The notes: generated by a model from the sequence alone, not told the origin. DNA of 64,000 bases from Streptomyces globosus (GCF_003325375.1 NZ_CP030862.1:1553501-1617500); one strand, 5' to 3'. Shown: positions 1 to 9,283, counted from the first letter of the stretch. Made by a program: numbers and translations.

Positions 1-1
1 C

Positions 2-2617
2 GCCCCCTCCCCGACCGGGGGAGTGGTGCGGCTGGTGCGCGCCGTCTGGCTGGGCTGCGCGCACGCCGTCGGCGCGGTGTTCCGCGGGATCGGGCAGGGC
101 GCGAGGAACCTCGACCCGGCGCACCGCAAGGACGGCGTCGCGCTGCTGCTGCTCGCCCTTGCGCTGATCGTCGCCGCGGGGACCTGGTCGAACCTGAGCG
201 GTCCGGTCGGCGAGCTGGTCACGATGCTCGTCACCGGCGCCTTCGGCCGGCTCGACCTGCTCGTCCCGGTCATCCTCGGCGTCATGGCCGTCCGCTTCAT
301 CCGCCATCCCGACCAGCCCGACGCCAACGGCCGGATCGGCGTCGGCCTGTCCGCGCTGGCCGTCGGCGTCCTCGGCCTCGTCCACATCGCCTGCGGCGCG
401 CCCGGCCGGGGCGAGGGCACGACCGCCATGCAGGACGCGGGCGGCCTGATCGGCTGGGCCGCGTCCAAGCCGCTGATCTTCACCATGGGCGCCCCGCTGG
501 CCGTGCCGATGCTGGTCCTCCTGACGGTCTTCGGGCTGCTCGTCGTCACCGCGACGCCCGTCAACGCCATCCCGGAGCGGCTGCGCCGGCTCGGGATCCG
601 GCTCGGCGTCATCGCCCCGAACGAGTACGACGAGGAGTACGGGCCGTCCCCCGCCGCCCGGCGCGGCCGCCACGACCCCGAGCAGTGGCGGGCCCGCGGC
701 GGCCCGGCCGACGCCGGCCCGGACCCGGTGGACATCGAGGAGCAGGCCCTGGCCGCCCGCCGGCGCCGCCCGCGCCGCACGCCGGTCGACCCCGCGGTCG
801 AGCGGGAGATGGACGCCGTCGACGTGGCCGCTGCCGCCGCTGCCGCCCTGGACGGGGTCGTCCTCGGCGGGATGCCGCCTTCGCCGGTGGTCGCCGACCT
901 CACCCAGGGCATCACCCCCGGGCAGGACGGCGCGGAGCCCACGGCGCCGGTGCCGCCGGCCCGCGCCGGCGCGAAGCCCGGTGCGCCCGCCGGTGCGCGC
1001 GGCGCCGCCGCGGAGCCGGCCGGCGGGCTGCCGCACGACACCACGGCCGCGGCGTCGGGGACGCTGTCCGTGCCCGACCTGACCAAGGCGCCGCCGGAGC
1101 CGCAGCCGCTGCCGCCCCGGGCGGAGCAGCTCCGGCTGCGCGGGGACATCGCCTACGCCCTGCCCTCGCTGGACCTGCTGGAGCGGGGCGGGCCGGGCAA
1201 GACGCGCAGCGCGGCGAACGACGCCGTCGTCGCCTCCCTGCGCAACGTCTTCTCCGAGTTCAAGGTCGACGCTGACGTCACCGGCTTCACCCGCGGCCCG
1301 ACGGTCACCCGCTACGAGGTCACCCTCGGCGCGGCCGTCAAGGTGGAGCGGATCACCGCGCTGACCAAGAACATCGCGTACGCGGTCGCAAGCCCCGACG
1401 TCCGGATCATCAGCCCGATCCCGGGCAAGTCGGCCGTCGGCATCGAGATCCCGAACACCGACCGCGAGATGGTCAACCTGGGCGACGTGCTGCGCCTGGC
1501 GGACGCCGCCGAGGACGACCACCCGATGCTCGTCGCGCTCGGCAAGGACGTCGAGGGCGGCTACGTCATGGCCAACCTCGCGAAGATGCCGCACGTGCTG
1601 GTCGCCGGCGCCACGGGCTCCGGCAAGTCCTCCTGCATCAACTGCCTGATCACCTCGATCATGGTGCGGGCCACGCCGGAGGACGTCCGCATGGTGCTGA
1701 TCGACCCCAAGCGGGTGGAGCTGACGGCGTACGAGGGCATCCCGCACCTGATCACGCCGATCATCACCAACCCCAAGCGGGCCGCCGAGGCCCTCCAGTG
1801 GGTCGTGCGCGAGATGGACCTGCGCTACGACGACCTGGCGGCCTTCGGCTACCGGCACATCGACGACTTCAACCAGGCCATCCGCGACGGCAAGATCCAG
1901 CTGCCGCCGGGCAGCGAGCGGGAGCTCAGCCCGTACCCGTACCTCCTGGTGATCGTCGACGAGCTCGCCGACCTGATGATGGTCGCCCCGCGCGACGTGG
2001 AGGACTCCATCGTCCGCATCACCCAGCTGGCCCGCGCGGCCGGCATCCACCTGGTGCTCGCCACGCAGCGCCCCTCGGTCGACGTGGTGACGGGCCTGAT
2101 CAAGGCGAACGTGCCCTCGCGGCTCGCGTTCGCCACCTCCTCGCTCGCCGACAGCCGGGTCATCCTGGACCAGCCGGGCGCCGAGAAGCTCATCGGCAAG
2201 GGCGACGGGCTGTTCCTGCCGATGGGCGCCAACAAGCCGGTCCGCCTCCAGGGCGCCTTCGCCACCGAGGAGGAGGTCGGCAAGGTCGTCCGGCACTGCA
2301 AGGACCAGATGGCGCCGGTCTTCCGGGACGACGTCACGGTCGGCCAGCAGCAGAAGAAGGAGATCGACGAGGAGATCGGCGACGACCTGGACCTGCTCTG
2401 CCAGGCGGCCGAGCTGGTGGTCTCCACCCAGTTCGGGTCGACGTCGATGCTCCAGCGCAAGCTGCGCGTGGGCTTCGCCAAGGCGGGCCGGCTGATGGAC
2501 CTGATGGAGTCGCGGGGGATCGTCGGGCCGAGCGAGGGCTCCAAGGCGCGCGACGTCCTGGTGAAAGCGGACGAACTGGACGGAGTGCTCGCGGTCATCC
2601 GAGGCGAGGCGCCGTAG
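2..2617 (+). CDS. ftsK: DNA translocase FtsK (5' end outside window)
   Basis: FtsK pumps chromosomal DNA at the septum during segregation. The frame is open to the left edge, and the first visible residues (APSPTGGV) read like the end of an Ala/Pro-rich N-terminal tail, so the true start lies upstream; the GTG at 23 is probably internal. Counting from that GTG, residues about 40-185 hold several membrane segments and about 200-370 are an Ala/Pro-rich linker. Walker A GATGSGKS is near 530 and Walker B LLVIVDELAD near 645. The C-terminal winged-helix gamma domain, which reads polar DNA sites in the family, ends in SEGSKARDVLV. Family identity is certain; only the N-terminus is missing. Confidence 0.97.
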   Translation, partial: APSPTGGVVRLVRAVWLGCAHAVGAVFRGIGQGARNLDPAHRKDGVALLLLALALIVAAGTWSNLSGPVGELVTMLVTGAFGRLDLLVPVILGVMAVRFIRHPDQPDANGRIGVGLSALAVGVLGLVHIACGAPGRGEGTTAMQDAGGLIGWAASKPLIFTMGAPLAVPMLVLLTVFGLLVVTATPVNAIPERLRRLGIRLGVIAPNEYDEEYGPSPAARRGRHDPEQWRARGGPADAGPDPVDIEEQALAARRRRPRRTPVDPAVEREMDAVDVAAAAAAALDGVVLGGMPPSPVVADLTQGITPGQDGAEPTAPVPPARAGAKPGAPAGARGAAAEPAGGLPHDTTAAASGTLSVPDLTKAPPEPQPLPPRAEQLRLRGDIAYALPSLDLLERGGPGKTRSAANDAVVASLRNVFSEFKVDADVTGFTRGPTVTRYEVTLGAAVKVERITALTKNIAYAVASPDVRIISPIPGKSAVGIEIPNTDREMVNLGDVLRLADAAEDDHPMLVALGKDVEGGYVMANLAKMPHVLVAGATGSGKSSCINCLITSIMVRATPEDVRMVLIDPKRVELTAYEGIPHLITPIITNPKRAAEALQWVVREMDLRYDDLAAFGYRHIDDFNQAIRDGKIQLPPGSERELSPYPYLLVIVDELADLMMVAPRDVEDSIVRITQLARAAGIHLVLATQRPSVDVVTGLIKANVPSRLAFATSSLADSRVILDQPGAEKLIGKGDGLFLPMGANKPVRLQGAFATEEEVGKVVRHCKDQMAPVFRDDVTVGQQQKKEIDEEIGDDLDLLCQAAELVVSTQFGSTSMLQRKLRVGFAKAGRLMDLMESRGIVGPSEGSKARDVLVKADELDGVLAVIRGEAP

Positions 2618-2871
2618 GCGCGGCGGGGCGGGGCCGGGCGGATTTCGCGGGCAACCGTTTCCCTTGGGCCCACGTCTAGTTGAGGGGGGTGGCGGCACCG
2701 TCCGGTGCGGTACCCGGTGCGCGTGCGGGTCCGGGCGGCCGCCGAAGCGGCACGGGCCCCGGCACGCCATTCGGATGGCGTACGGAGTCCACCCCTCCGG
2801 TTGCTCCTCCCTTTCGTCACCCCCCTAGACTGGACATCCAGCAGGTGGCTACACGCTCGAAAGGCGCCCTC

Positions 2872-3765
2872 GTGTCCATCGGCATCTCCAACTCCCCCGA
2901 AGATGAGCGTCCTTCGACCGGCGACCGGTCCGAGGACCGCCCCACCGAACGCACTTCCGAAGGACCGTCCATCGGGACGGCCCTGAAGAAAGCCCGCATC
3001 GTCGCCGGGCTCACCGTCGACGAGGTCAGCTCCACGACGCGCGTGCGCATCCCGATCGTGCACGCGATCGAGGCCGACGACTTCACGCGGTGCGGCGGCG
3101 ACGTGTACGCCCGCGGCCACATCCGCACCCTCGCCCGCGCCGTCGGACTCGACCCGGCCCCCCTGGTCGAGGCGTACGACGCGGCCCACGGCGGCCGGCC
3201 GGCGCCGACTCCGGCCGCGCCCATGTTCGACGCGGAGCGGATCCGCCCCGAGCGGCAGCGGCCCAACTGGACCGCCGCCATGGTCGCCGCCATCGTCGCC
3301 GTGATCGGCTTCGTCGGCTTCACCGCCTTCGGCGGCGGCGGGGCCGGGGAGAAGCGGCCCCAGGCCGAGGGCTCCTCCGCCCCCAAGGCCGCGCCCAAGC
3401 AGCCCGCCGGCAAGCCGGCACTGCCCCAGCAGAGCCCGGCGGCGCCGAAGCCGGAGCCCTCCGACAGCGCCATCGCCGCCGCGCCCAAGGACCTCGTCAC
3501 GGTTGTCCTGACCGCCAGCGACGGCGACAGCTGGATCTCCGCCAAGGACCACAGCGGCCGGCTGCTCTTCGACGGAACCCTGGACATCGGCGAGTCCAAG
3601 ACCTTCACCGACAAGGAATCCATCGACCTCGTGATCGGGGATGCCGGTGTCGTCACGCTGTTCGTGAACGGCAAGGAGATCAAGGACGAATTCCAGCCGG
3701 GCCAGGTGGAACGTCTCACATACACCAAGGACGATCCCGTCCAGGGACCGGCCCAGGCGGGCTGA
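2872..3765 (+). CDS. RodZ-like membrane-anchored HTH protein
   Basis: 297-residue protein with RodZ architecture. An Xre/HTH_25 fold spans about residues 35-100 (starting GTALKKARIVAGLTVDEVS). One membrane segment lies about 132-153. A Lys/Pro/Ala linker follows, then a C-terminal beta domain of the DUF4115 type (about 200-285). GTG 2872 is chosen because GAAAGG lies 8 nt upstream and translation from there gives VSIGISNSPEDERPS; the frame is open further upstream but without a better ribosome site. RodZ links MreB to the envelope in rods; the role in a filamentous actinomycete is inferred. It lies between ftsK and rimO, and a strong terminator follows at 3789-3822. Confidence 0.85.
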   Translation: MSIGISNSPEDERPSTGDRSEDRPTERTSEGPSIGTALKKARIVAGLTVDEVSSTTRVRIPIVHAIEADDFTRCGGDVYARGHIRTLARAVGLDPAPLVEAYDAAHGGRPAPTPAAPMFDAERIRPERQRPNWTAAMVAAIVAVIGFVGFTAFGGGGAGEKRPQAEGSSAPKAAPKQPAGKPALPQQSPAAPKPEPSDSAIAAAPKDLVTVVLTASDGDSWISAKDHSGRLLFDGTLDIGESKTFTDKESIDLVIGDAGVVTLFVNGKEIKDEFQPGQVERLTYTKDDPVQGPAQAG

Positions 3766-3788
3766 GCTGCACGGAATACGGAATTCCG

Positions 3789-3822
3789 GATCCCCGGGGT
3801 GTCGCACGGCACCCCGGGGATC
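3789..3822 (+). terminator. Rho-independent-type hairpin after the RodZ-like gene
   Basis: Perfect 13-bp inverted repeat GATCCCCGGGGTG / CACCCCGGGGATC with an 8-nt loop, followed by TTGGTTTG. It separates the RodZ-like gene from rimO. Confidence 0.75.
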
Positions 3823-3866
3823 TTGGTTTGCCGGGCCTTGGGGCGGGGGTCGCCGTTCGGACAAAG

Positions 3867-3882
3867 TAGTCTTGAGTCCATG
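3867..3882 (+). promoter_or_regulatory. Leaderless-type -10 box and start of rimO
   Basis: TAGTCT (3867-3872) sits 7 nt before ATG 3880 and no Shine-Dalgarno sequence is present, the spacing expected when transcription begins at the start codon. No good -35 was found. Confidence 0.5.
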
Positions 3883-5364
3883 CCCGAACGCCGTACCGTC
3901 GCCCTTGTCACTCTTGGCTGCGCCCGTAACGAGGTGGACTCGGAGGAGCTCGCAGGCCGCTTGGCGGCGGATGGCTGGGAGCTCGTCGAGGACGCCGCCG
4001 AAGCGGACGTCGCCGTCGTCAACACCTGCGGCTTCGTCGAAGCCGCGAAGAAGGACTCCGTGGACGCCCTCCTCGAGGCCAACGACCTCAAGGACCACGG
4101 GCGCACCCAGGCCGTCGTCGCCGTCGGCTGCATGGCCGAGCGCTACGGCAAGGAGCTCGCCGAAGCCCTCCCCGAGGCCGACGGCGTGCTCGGCTTCGAC
4201 GACTACGCCGACATCTCCAACCGCCTCCAGGTGATCCTCAGCGGCGGCAGCGTCGAGGCGCACACCCCGCGCGACCGCCGCAAGCTGCTGCCGATCAGCC
4301 CCGCCGAGCGCCAGCAGGCCGCCGACGTCGCCCTCCCCGGGCACGCCCAGGAGCCCGTCCAGGCCCCCGCCGACCTCCCCGAGGGCGTCGCGCCCGCCTC
4401 CGGCCCGCGCGCCCCGCTGCGTCGCCGCCTGGCCACCAGCCCGGTCGCCTCCGTCAAGCTCGCCTCCGGCTGCGACCGCCGCTGCTCCTTCTGCGCCATC
4501 CCGTCCTTCCGCGGGTCCTTCATCTCCCGCCGCCCCTCCGACGTGCTCGGCGAGACGCGCTGGCTCGCGGAGCAGGGCGTCAAGGAGGTCATGCTGGTCT
4601 CCGAGAACAACACCTCGTACGGCAAGGACCTCGGCGACATCCGCCTGCTGGAGACGCTGCTGCCCGAGCTCGCCGCCGTCGACGGCATCGAGCGCGTCCG
4701 CGTCAGCTACCTGCAGCCCGCCGAGATGCGGCCCGGCCTGATCGACGTGCTGACCTCCACCCCGAAGGTCGCCCCCTACTTCGACCTGTCCTTCCAGCAC
4801 TCCGCGCCCGACGTGCTGCGCGCCATGCGCCGCTTCGGCGACACCGACCGCTTCCTGGAGCTGCTGGACACCATCCGCGGCAAGGCGCCGCAGGCCGGCG
4901 TCCGCTCCAACTTCATCGTCGGCTTCCCCGGCGAGACCGAAGCCGACTTCGCCGAGCTGGAGCGCTTCCTCACGCACGCGCGGCTCGACGCCATCGGCGT
5001 CTTCGGCTACTCCGACGAGGAGGGCACCGAGGCCGTCGGCTACGAGAACAAGCTCGACGAGGACACCATCGCCGAGCGGCTCGCCCACATGCAGCGCCTC
5101 GCCGAGGAGCTCACCTCCCAGCGCGCGGAGGAGCGGATCGGGGAGACCCTGGAGGTACTCGTCGAATCCGTCGAGGCGGTCGACGAGGACGGCGACGGCG
5201 CCTACGGGCGCGCCGCGCACCAGGCCCCCGAGACCGACGGCCAGGTCCTCTTCACCGACAGCACCGGCCTGGTGCCCGGGCGCATGGTGACCGCCAAGGT
5301 CGTCGGCACGCTGGGCGTGGACCTGGTGGCCGAGCCCCTGGAGCTGGAGGAGGCGGCCGGATGA
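3880..5364 (+). CDS. rimO: Ribosomal protein S12 methylthiotransferase RimO
   Basis: Radical-SAM enzyme that adds a methylthio group to an aspartate of ribosomal protein S12. 494 residues. N-terminal UPF0004 domain starts [14 protein letters not shown], typical of RimO rather than MiaB. The radical-SAM cluster CDRRCSFC is near residues 198-205. A Pro/Ala-rich insert (about 140-185) precedes it, as in actinobacterial RimO, and a TRAM domain closes the protein. ATG 3880 is preferred over in-frame upstream codons because the protein then begins [14 protein letters not shown] and a -10-like box is correctly placed. Its TGA overlaps the pgsA ATG (ATGA, 5361-5364), so the two are translationally coupled. 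Confidence 0.95.
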   Translation: MPERRTVALVTLGCARNEVDSEELAGRLAADGWELVEDAAEADVAVVNTCGFVEAAKKDSVDALLEANDLKDHGRTQAVVAVGCMAERYGKELAEALPEADGVLGFDDYADISNRLQVILSGGSVEAHTPRDRRKLLPISPAERQQAADVALPGHAQEPVQAPADLPEGVAPASGPRAPLRRRLATSPVASVKLASGCDRRCSFCAIPSFRGSFISRRPSDVLGETRWLAEQGVKEVMLVSENNTSYGKDLGDIRLLETLLPELAAVDGIERVRVSYLQPAEMRPGLIDVLTSTPKVAPYFDLSFQHSAPDVLRAMRRFGDTDRFLELLDTIRGKAPQAGVRSNFIVGFPGETEADFAELERFLTHARLDAIGVFGYSDEEGTEAVGYENKLDEDTIAERLAHMQRLAEELTSQRAEERIGETLEVLVESVEAVDEDGDGAYGRAAHQAPETDGQVLFTDSTGLVPGRMVTAKVVGTLGVDLVAEPLELEEAAG

Positions 5365-6038
5365 GCGGAGTCCCGGCATCCGCGGCGGGCGGGACCGGCC
5401 GCCGGCCCGTTCCCGGCGCGAAGCTGGGGGCCGCGGCAGTGAACCAGGCCAGCCTGTGGAACATCGCCAACATCCTGACGATGATCCGGCTCGTCCTGGT
5501 GCCGGGATTCGTGCTGCTGCTCCTCGCCGACGGCGGGTACGACCCGGTGTGGCGTGCGCTGGCCTGGGCCGCGTTCGCCGTCGCCATGATCACGGACATC
5601 TTCGACGGGCACCTGGCCCGTACGTACAACCTGGTCACGGACTTCGGGAAGATCGCCGACCCCATCGCCGACAAGGCGATCATGGGGTCGGCGCTGGTCT
5701 GCCTCTCCTGGCTGGGAGAGCTGCCCTGGTGGGTGACCGGGGTGATCCTGGGGCGGGAGCTCGGTATCACCCTCATGCGCTTCTGGGTGATCCGCTACGG
5801 GGTGATCCCGGCCAGCCGCGGCGGGAAGCTCAAGACGCTGGCGCAGGGCACCGCGGTGGGCATGTACGTCCTGGCGCTGACCGGGGCGCTGGCCACCATG
5901 CGGTTCTGGGTGATGGCGGTGGCCGTCGTGCTGACCGTCGTCACCGGTTTGGATTACGTCCGCCAGGCCGTCGTGCTCCGGCGCAGGGGCCTGGCGGCCG
6001 AGCGGGCGGCCGCAGCCGAGGAGGCGGCCGCGAGGTGA
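5361..6038 (+). CDS. pgsA: CDP-diacylglycerol-glycerol-3-phosphate 3-phosphatidyltransferase
   Basis: Integral membrane CDP-alcohol phosphatidyltransferase making phosphatidylglycerol phosphate. 225 residues. The family motif DG-x2-AR-x8-G-x3-D-x3-D is seen as [23 protein letters not shown] around residues 82-104. Several hydrophobic segments run from about 37 to 205. An N-terminal Gly/Pro stretch of about 30 residues precedes the first membrane helix, so a shorter start is possible. It overlaps rimO upstream and cinA downstream (GTGA 6035-6038). The pgsA-cinA-clgR neighbourhood is conserved in actinobacteria. Which CDP-alcohol substrate is used cannot be proved from sequence alone. Confidence 0.9.
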   Translation: MSGVPASAAGGTGRRPVPGAKLGAAAVNQASLWNIANILTMIRLVLVPGFVLLLLADGGYDPVWRALAWAAFAVAMITDIFDGHLARTYNLVTDFGKIADPIADKAIMGSALVCLSWLGELPWWVTGVILGRELGITLMRFWVIRYGVIPASRGGKLKTLAQGTAVGMYVLALTGALATMRFWVMAVAVVLTVVTGLDYVRQAVVLRRRGLAAERAAAAEEAAAR

Positions 6039-6625
6039 CGGACGCGGTGGGGGGCTCCGCAAGGGGCGCAGGCGCCCCGCGGACGGCGGTGGACCCGGCG
6101 CCCGCGGCGCGGACGGCCGCGGAGATCGCCGCGGAGGCGCTCCGGCTGCTTGCGGACGGTGACCAGACCCTCGCCGTCGCCGAGTCGCTGACGGGGGGCA
6201 TGGTCGCCGCCTCGTTGACGTCCGTACCCGGTGCTTCCCGGTCGTTCCGCGGATCGGTCACGGCCTACGCGACCGACGTGAAGGCGCGGGTGCTCGGCGT
6301 CGACGCCGGCCTGCTGGCCGCCGAGGGTGCGGTGAACCCGCAGGTGGCGGTCGAGATGGCGGCCGGCGTGCGGCGCGTGCTCGACGCCTCTTGGGGGATC
6401 GCGACCACCGGCGTCGCCGGCCCGGACCCGCAGGACGGGCAACCGGTGGGGACGGTTTTCGTCGCCGTTTCCGGACCGCTGTTCGAGAAAAGCGCCGCGT
6501 TGAGGTTGAACGGCTCCCGGGAGGAAATCCGTAGGGAGAGTGCACGCACAGTGCTCGAACTCCTCTTGAGCGAACTCCGCGAGAATGTGCGGGGGCAGGA
6601 TACGGAACAGAACGGGGGGATTTGA
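6035..6625 (+). CDS. cinA: CinA-family nicotinamide-nucleotide amidohydrolase
   Basis: 196-residue stand-alone CinA C-terminal domain (PncC type), which deamidates nicotinamide mononucleotide in NAD recycling. Diagnostic motifs are AVAESLTGGMVAASLTSVPGASRSFRGSVTAY (about residues 50-80), GVAGPDPQDGQPVGTVFVAV near 130, and a conserved R-x-R region at the C-terminus. The N-terminal COG1058 domain of long CinA proteins is absent, as is common in actinobacteria. GTG 6035 overlaps the pgsA TGA, indicating coupling. Roughly the first 30 residues are low complexity. Confidence 0.9.
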   Translation: MTDAVGGSARGAGAPRTAVDPAPAARTAAEIAAEALRLLADGDQTLAVAESLTGGMVAASLTSVPGASRSFRGSVTAYATDVKARVLGVDAGLLAAEGAVNPQVAVEMAAGVRRVLDASWGIATTGVAGPDPQDGQPVGTVFVAVSGPLFEKSAALRLNGSREEIRRESARTVLELLLSELRENVRGQDTEQNGGI

Positions 6626-6734
6626 TGTTTGCAGCCCTGAGTGAACACGACATCGCTCCCCGCACGGCCGCGGCGCGAGGCGGTACGGTGGGGCGTGAAG
6701 GATGCGGCTACACGGTCAGAGGAGGGAGCCACCG

Positions 6735-7115
6735 ATGATTCTGCTCCGTCGCCTGCTGGGTGACGTGCTGCGTCGGCAGCGCCAGCGCCAGGGCCGTACT
6801 CTGCGCGAAGTCTCCTCGTCCGCCCGAGTTTCTCTCGGCTATCTTTCCGAGGTGGAGCGGGGGCAGAAGGAGGCGTCCTCCGAACTGCTCTCCGCGATCT
6901 GCGACGCGTTGGACGTACGGATGTCCGAGCTGATGCGCGAGGTCAGTGACGAGCTGTCGCTGGCCGAGCTGGCACAGTCGGCCGCGGCAAGCGAACCCGT
7001 ACCGGTGCCGGTACGCCCGATGCTCAACTCGGTCTCCGTGACGTCCGTCGCGGGCGGGCCGGAGCGGGTGACCATCAAGGCGCCTGCGGAAGCGGTGAAC
7101 GTCGTAGCCGCTTGA
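6735..7115 (+). CDS. clgR: Transcriptional activator ClgR
   Basis: 126-residue Xre-family regulator. The HTH spans residues about 8-65 ([30 protein letters not shown]). AGGAGGG at 6720-6726 precedes ATG 6735. Position downstream of pgsA-cinA matches clgR in Corynebacterium, Mycobacterium and Streptomyces, where ClgR activates clp protease and lon genes. The protein ends NVVAA; terminal di-alanine tails are ClpP degradation signals in the related Streptomyces regulator PopR, so self-limiting turnover by the protease it activates is likely here. A strong hairpin follows. Confidence 0.9.
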   Translation: MILLRRLLGDVLRRQRQRQGRTLREVSSSARVSLGYLSEVERGQKEASSELLSAICDALDVRMSELMREVSDELSLAELAQSAAASEPVPVPVRPMLNSVSVTSVAGGPERVTIKAPAEAVNVVAA

Positions 7116-7152
7116 GCGCGAGTGCGCGTGCCGTGAAGGCAAGAGCGTGGCC

Positions 7153-7190
7153 GGAGCCCCGGCCGGTGCGAGAGCACCGGCCGGGGCTCC
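7153..7190 (+). terminator. Terminator hairpin after clgR
   Basis: Perfect 17-bp stem (GGAGCCCCGGCCGGTGC and its complement) with a GAGA tetraloop, 37 nt after the clgR stop codon. Confidence 0.8.
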
Positions 7191-7270
7191 TCGCCGTTTC
7201 GGGTGCGGGTGCGCAGGGTGTGCGGGAGGATGGGCCGCGTCCGGTCGCGGCCTGAACCCGGGAGGCAGCC

Positions 7271-7531
7271 GTGCGGCGGTTGGCCGTGCCCCTCGCGCTG
7301 GCGGCGGGCGTGCTCTGGTGCTGGGCGGTGCTGCGGCTGGTGCTGGAACCGGAGGCCTCCGGGACGCTGGAGGGCGCGGTGGCCGTGGGCGGCTGGGGGC
7401 TGGGCGTACTGCCGGTCCACTGCGCGCCGCACCGCGGCCGGCGGAAGGGCCGGGCCGACGGCGGCGGGGCCGCGGCGGGCGGGCGGCCCGATGCGGCGGA
7501 GGGCGTACCGGGACCGTACGGCCGCGACTGA
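7271..7531 (+). CDS. Small membrane protein of unknown function
   Basis: 86 residues starting at GTG 7271, with GGAGG at 7261-7265. One or two hydrophobic segments (about 5-22 and 35-52) are followed by a basic, then Gly/Ala-rich tail. I do not recognise the family. It is convergent with the Nei-type glycosylase gene, only 7 nt separating the two stop codons. The good ribosome site and codon bias support expression; function unknown. Confidence 0.6.
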   Translation: MRRLAVPLALAAGVLWCWAVLRLVLEPEASGTLEGAVAVGGWGLGVLPVHCAPHRGRRKGRADGGGAAAGGRPDAAEGVPGPYGRD

Positions 7532-7545
7532 CGGGACATCAGTCG
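7525..7545. terminator. Short hairpin spanning two convergent stop codons
   Basis: CGACTGA / TCAGTCG inverted repeat with a 7-nt loop. The TGA of the upstream gene and the stop of the convergent gene lie inside the two arms. A weak bidirectional terminator is plausible. Confidence 0.35.
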
Positions 7546-8339
7546 GGGTGCGGGCCGGACTGGCAGCCGGGGCACCAGTACGTCGGGCGGTCGTCCTGGT
7601 CGGCCCTGCGCACGGGGGTGCCGCAGCGCAGGCAGGGCAGGCCCAGGCGCCCGTAGACGAACAGGGCGCGGCCCGGCCGGCGGCTGCCGGTGGTGTTGCG
7701 GCCCTCGCCCGGGCCGGTGTTGGCGGCGAGCAGCCGCTGCGCCGCTGCGGCCATGCGGACGGCGGTCCTCGGCGCGTCGGGCAGGGCGCCGACCGGCGTC
7801 CAGGGGGTCGCCCCGGCCATGAAGCACAGCTCGCACTTGTACACGTTGCCGATGCCGGCCAGGTTGCGCTGGTCGAGCAGGGCCTCGCCGAGCGGCCGCT
7901 CCGGGGCGGCGAGCAGGTTGGCGGCGGCCCGGTCCGCGTTCCAGTCCGGGCCGAGGAGGTCGGGGCCGAGGTGCCCGACGACGCGGTCCTCGTCGGCGGT
8001 GCGCAGCAGCTCCACGACGGGCAGGCGGTAGCCGACGGCCGTGCGGTCGGCGGTGCCGAGGACGGCGCGGACCTCGTACAGGGGGCCGCCGCGCCATTTT
8101 CGGCCGGAGGGGAAGACGTGCCAGGCGCCGTCCATGCGCAGGTGGGTGTGGAGGGTCAGGCCGCCCTCGAAGCGGGCGAGGAGGTGTTTGCCGCGGGGGA
8201 CGACCTCCAGGGTGGTGCGTCCGGTCAGGTCGGTGGTCGCCAGGCGCGGGACGCGCATGTCCCAGACGGCCAGCTCGCGGCCGGCGAGGGCGGCGTGCAG
8301 CCGGGCTGCGGCGCGCCAGACGCTGTCTCCTTCGGGCAT
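7539..8339 (-). CDS. Fpg/Nei-family DNA glycosylase (Nei2-like)
   Basis: Base-excision repair glycosylase/AP lyase removing oxidised bases. 266 residues. It begins MPEGDSVWR, placing the catalytic N-terminal proline and glutamate (P2, E3) exactly as in the Nei family, which fixes the start at 8339. The H2TH region is QRNLAGIGNVYKCE. A C-terminal zinc finger has CLRCGTP...YWCPGC. PEGDSVWR resembles mycobacterial Nei2 more than Fpg. It is separated from the upstream lipoprotein gene by a terminator at 8379-8412, so it is probably transcribed on its own. Confidence 0.92.
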   Translation of the reverse strand: MPEGDSVWRAAARLHAALAGRELAVWDMRVPRLATTDLTGRTTLEVVPRGKHLLARFEGGLTLHTHLRMDGAWHVFPSGRKWRGGPLYEVRAVLGTADRTAVGYRLPVVELLRTADEDRVVGHLGPDLLGPDWNADRAAANLLAAPERPLGEALLDQRNLAGIGNVYKCELCFMAGATPWTPVGALPDAPRTAVRMAAAAQRLLAANTGPGEGRNTTGSRRPGRALFVYGRLGLPCLRCGTPVRRADQDDRPTYWCPGCQSGPHPD

Positions 8340-8378
8340 GGGCCCATTGTGGGCCCGCGGGCACCGGGGAGACGGGCC

Positions 8379-8412
8379 GAGCCCCTGCGGCCGGGTGGCG
8401 CCGCAGGGGCTC
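8379..8412 (-). terminator. Terminator hairpin after the lipoprotein gene
   Basis: Perfect 13-bp inverted repeat GAGCCCCTGCGGC / GCCGCAGGGGCTC, loop 8 nt, between the lipoprotein stop and the glycosylase start. Confidence 0.7.
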
Positions 8413-8459
8413 GTGAGAGGGGCGGGAGGGTTCACCGGGCCGCTGATGCGGCCTGCGGG

Positions 8460-9134
8460 CTACTTCCAGACGAGGCCCTTGCCCTTGCCGAGGTACGGGT
8501 TGCCCCAGTACTCGGCGCCGGAGACCTTGGTCTCGGCGGACGGGGCCAGGGCGACGGCGCAGCCCGTGGCGGTCTGGCCGTTGGTGAAGCCCTTCGGCAG
8601 GGAGTCGTTCGGGCACTTCTCGAACTTGCCGATGACGGAGAGCTTGCCGGCCTCGCTGCCGTCGCCGAGCAGGCCCTTCATGTGGCCGACGCTGGTGTAC
8701 GACAGGTCGACGGTGCCGACGTTCTTGATCGAGTACCGGATGTAGTACGGGACCTTGCCCTTGACCTGGTCGCCGAGCTTGAAGACGTCGAGGTCGGAGG
8801 GGTTGCCCTGCTCGATCGCGGTGACGGTGAGGGCGATCGTGCCGCCCTTGGTCTTGCCGTAGTCGAACGGGACGGTGGCCGTCTCGCCGATCTTGAAGGT
8901 CTGGCCGGGCTTGGCCGTGTCGCCGGGCGTGCCGCCGGCCGGCGCCCCGCTGCTCTGGCCGGCGTCCGGGGTGGCCGGTGCGGCGCTCTGGTCGCCGCCC
9001 GCGGGGGCGGAGGAGGCCGGGGCCGACGGCGCGGGGGCGAGCTCCTCGTTTCCGTTCTTGCAGCCGGTCAGCGTCAGGGTGCCGGCGACCGCCAGGCCGA
9101 TGACGGCGGTGGTGGCTCGTCGCGTGTTGCTCAC
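8460..9134 (-). CDS. Secreted lipoprotein of unknown function
   Basis: 224 residues from GTG 9134 (GGGGGA lies upstream). A signal peptide ends in the lipobox LTGC (near residues 23-26), so the protein should be lipid-anchored. A Ser/Ala/Pro/Gly-rich linker (about 27-75) leads to a single soluble domain (about 80-224) with beta-rich sequence (TVPFDYGKTKGGTIALTVTAIEQ), reminiscent of DUF4352-like immunoglobulin-fold lipoproteins, though I cannot assign it firmly. An in-frame ATG at 9161 is an alternative start. Monocistronic by flanking signals. Confidence 0.75.
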   Translation of the reverse strand: MSNTRRATTAVIGLAVAGTLTLTGCKNGNEELAPAPSAPASSAPAGGDQSAAPATPDAGQSSGAPAGGTPGDTAKPGQTFKIGETATVPFDYGKTKGGTIALTVTAIEQGNPSDLDVFKLGDQVKGKVPYYIRYSIKNVGTVDLSYTSVGHMKGLLGDGSEAGKLSVIGKFEKCPNDSLPKGFTNGQTATGCAVALAPSAETKVSGAEYWGNPYLGKGKGLVWK

Positions 9135-9262
9135 AGCTCTTCGTCCCCCATGTAGGTGCACTTTGATGTGGCATCGTCACGAGCGATGCCTGCGGGAATC
9201 TTGATAGCCGAGGCGCGGGGCCGCATTCCAGCCATGGCGGGGTCTGTGACATGCTCCGTACA

Positions 9263-9283
9263 TAAGTGCGACGTAAGTGCAAC
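9263..9283 (-). promoter_or_regulatory. 11-bp-spaced direct repeat upstream of the lipoprotein gene
   Basis: TAAGTGCGAC (9263-9272) and TAAGTGCAAC (9274-9283) are repeated with 11-bp periodicity about 130-150 bp upstream of the lipoprotein start. The periodicity suits a tandem DNA-binding regulator; the regulator is unknown. Confidence 0.3.

Noticed and set aside
2680..2871. N-terminal extension of the RodZ-like protein
   Set aside because: The extension is Gly/Pro/Arg-rich without homology; a ribosome site precedes GTG 2872.
1849..5379. A 1,176-residue minus-strand open frame opposite ftsK, the RodZ-like gene and rimO
   Set aside because: Antisense shadow of well-supported genes; no motifs and no ribosome site.
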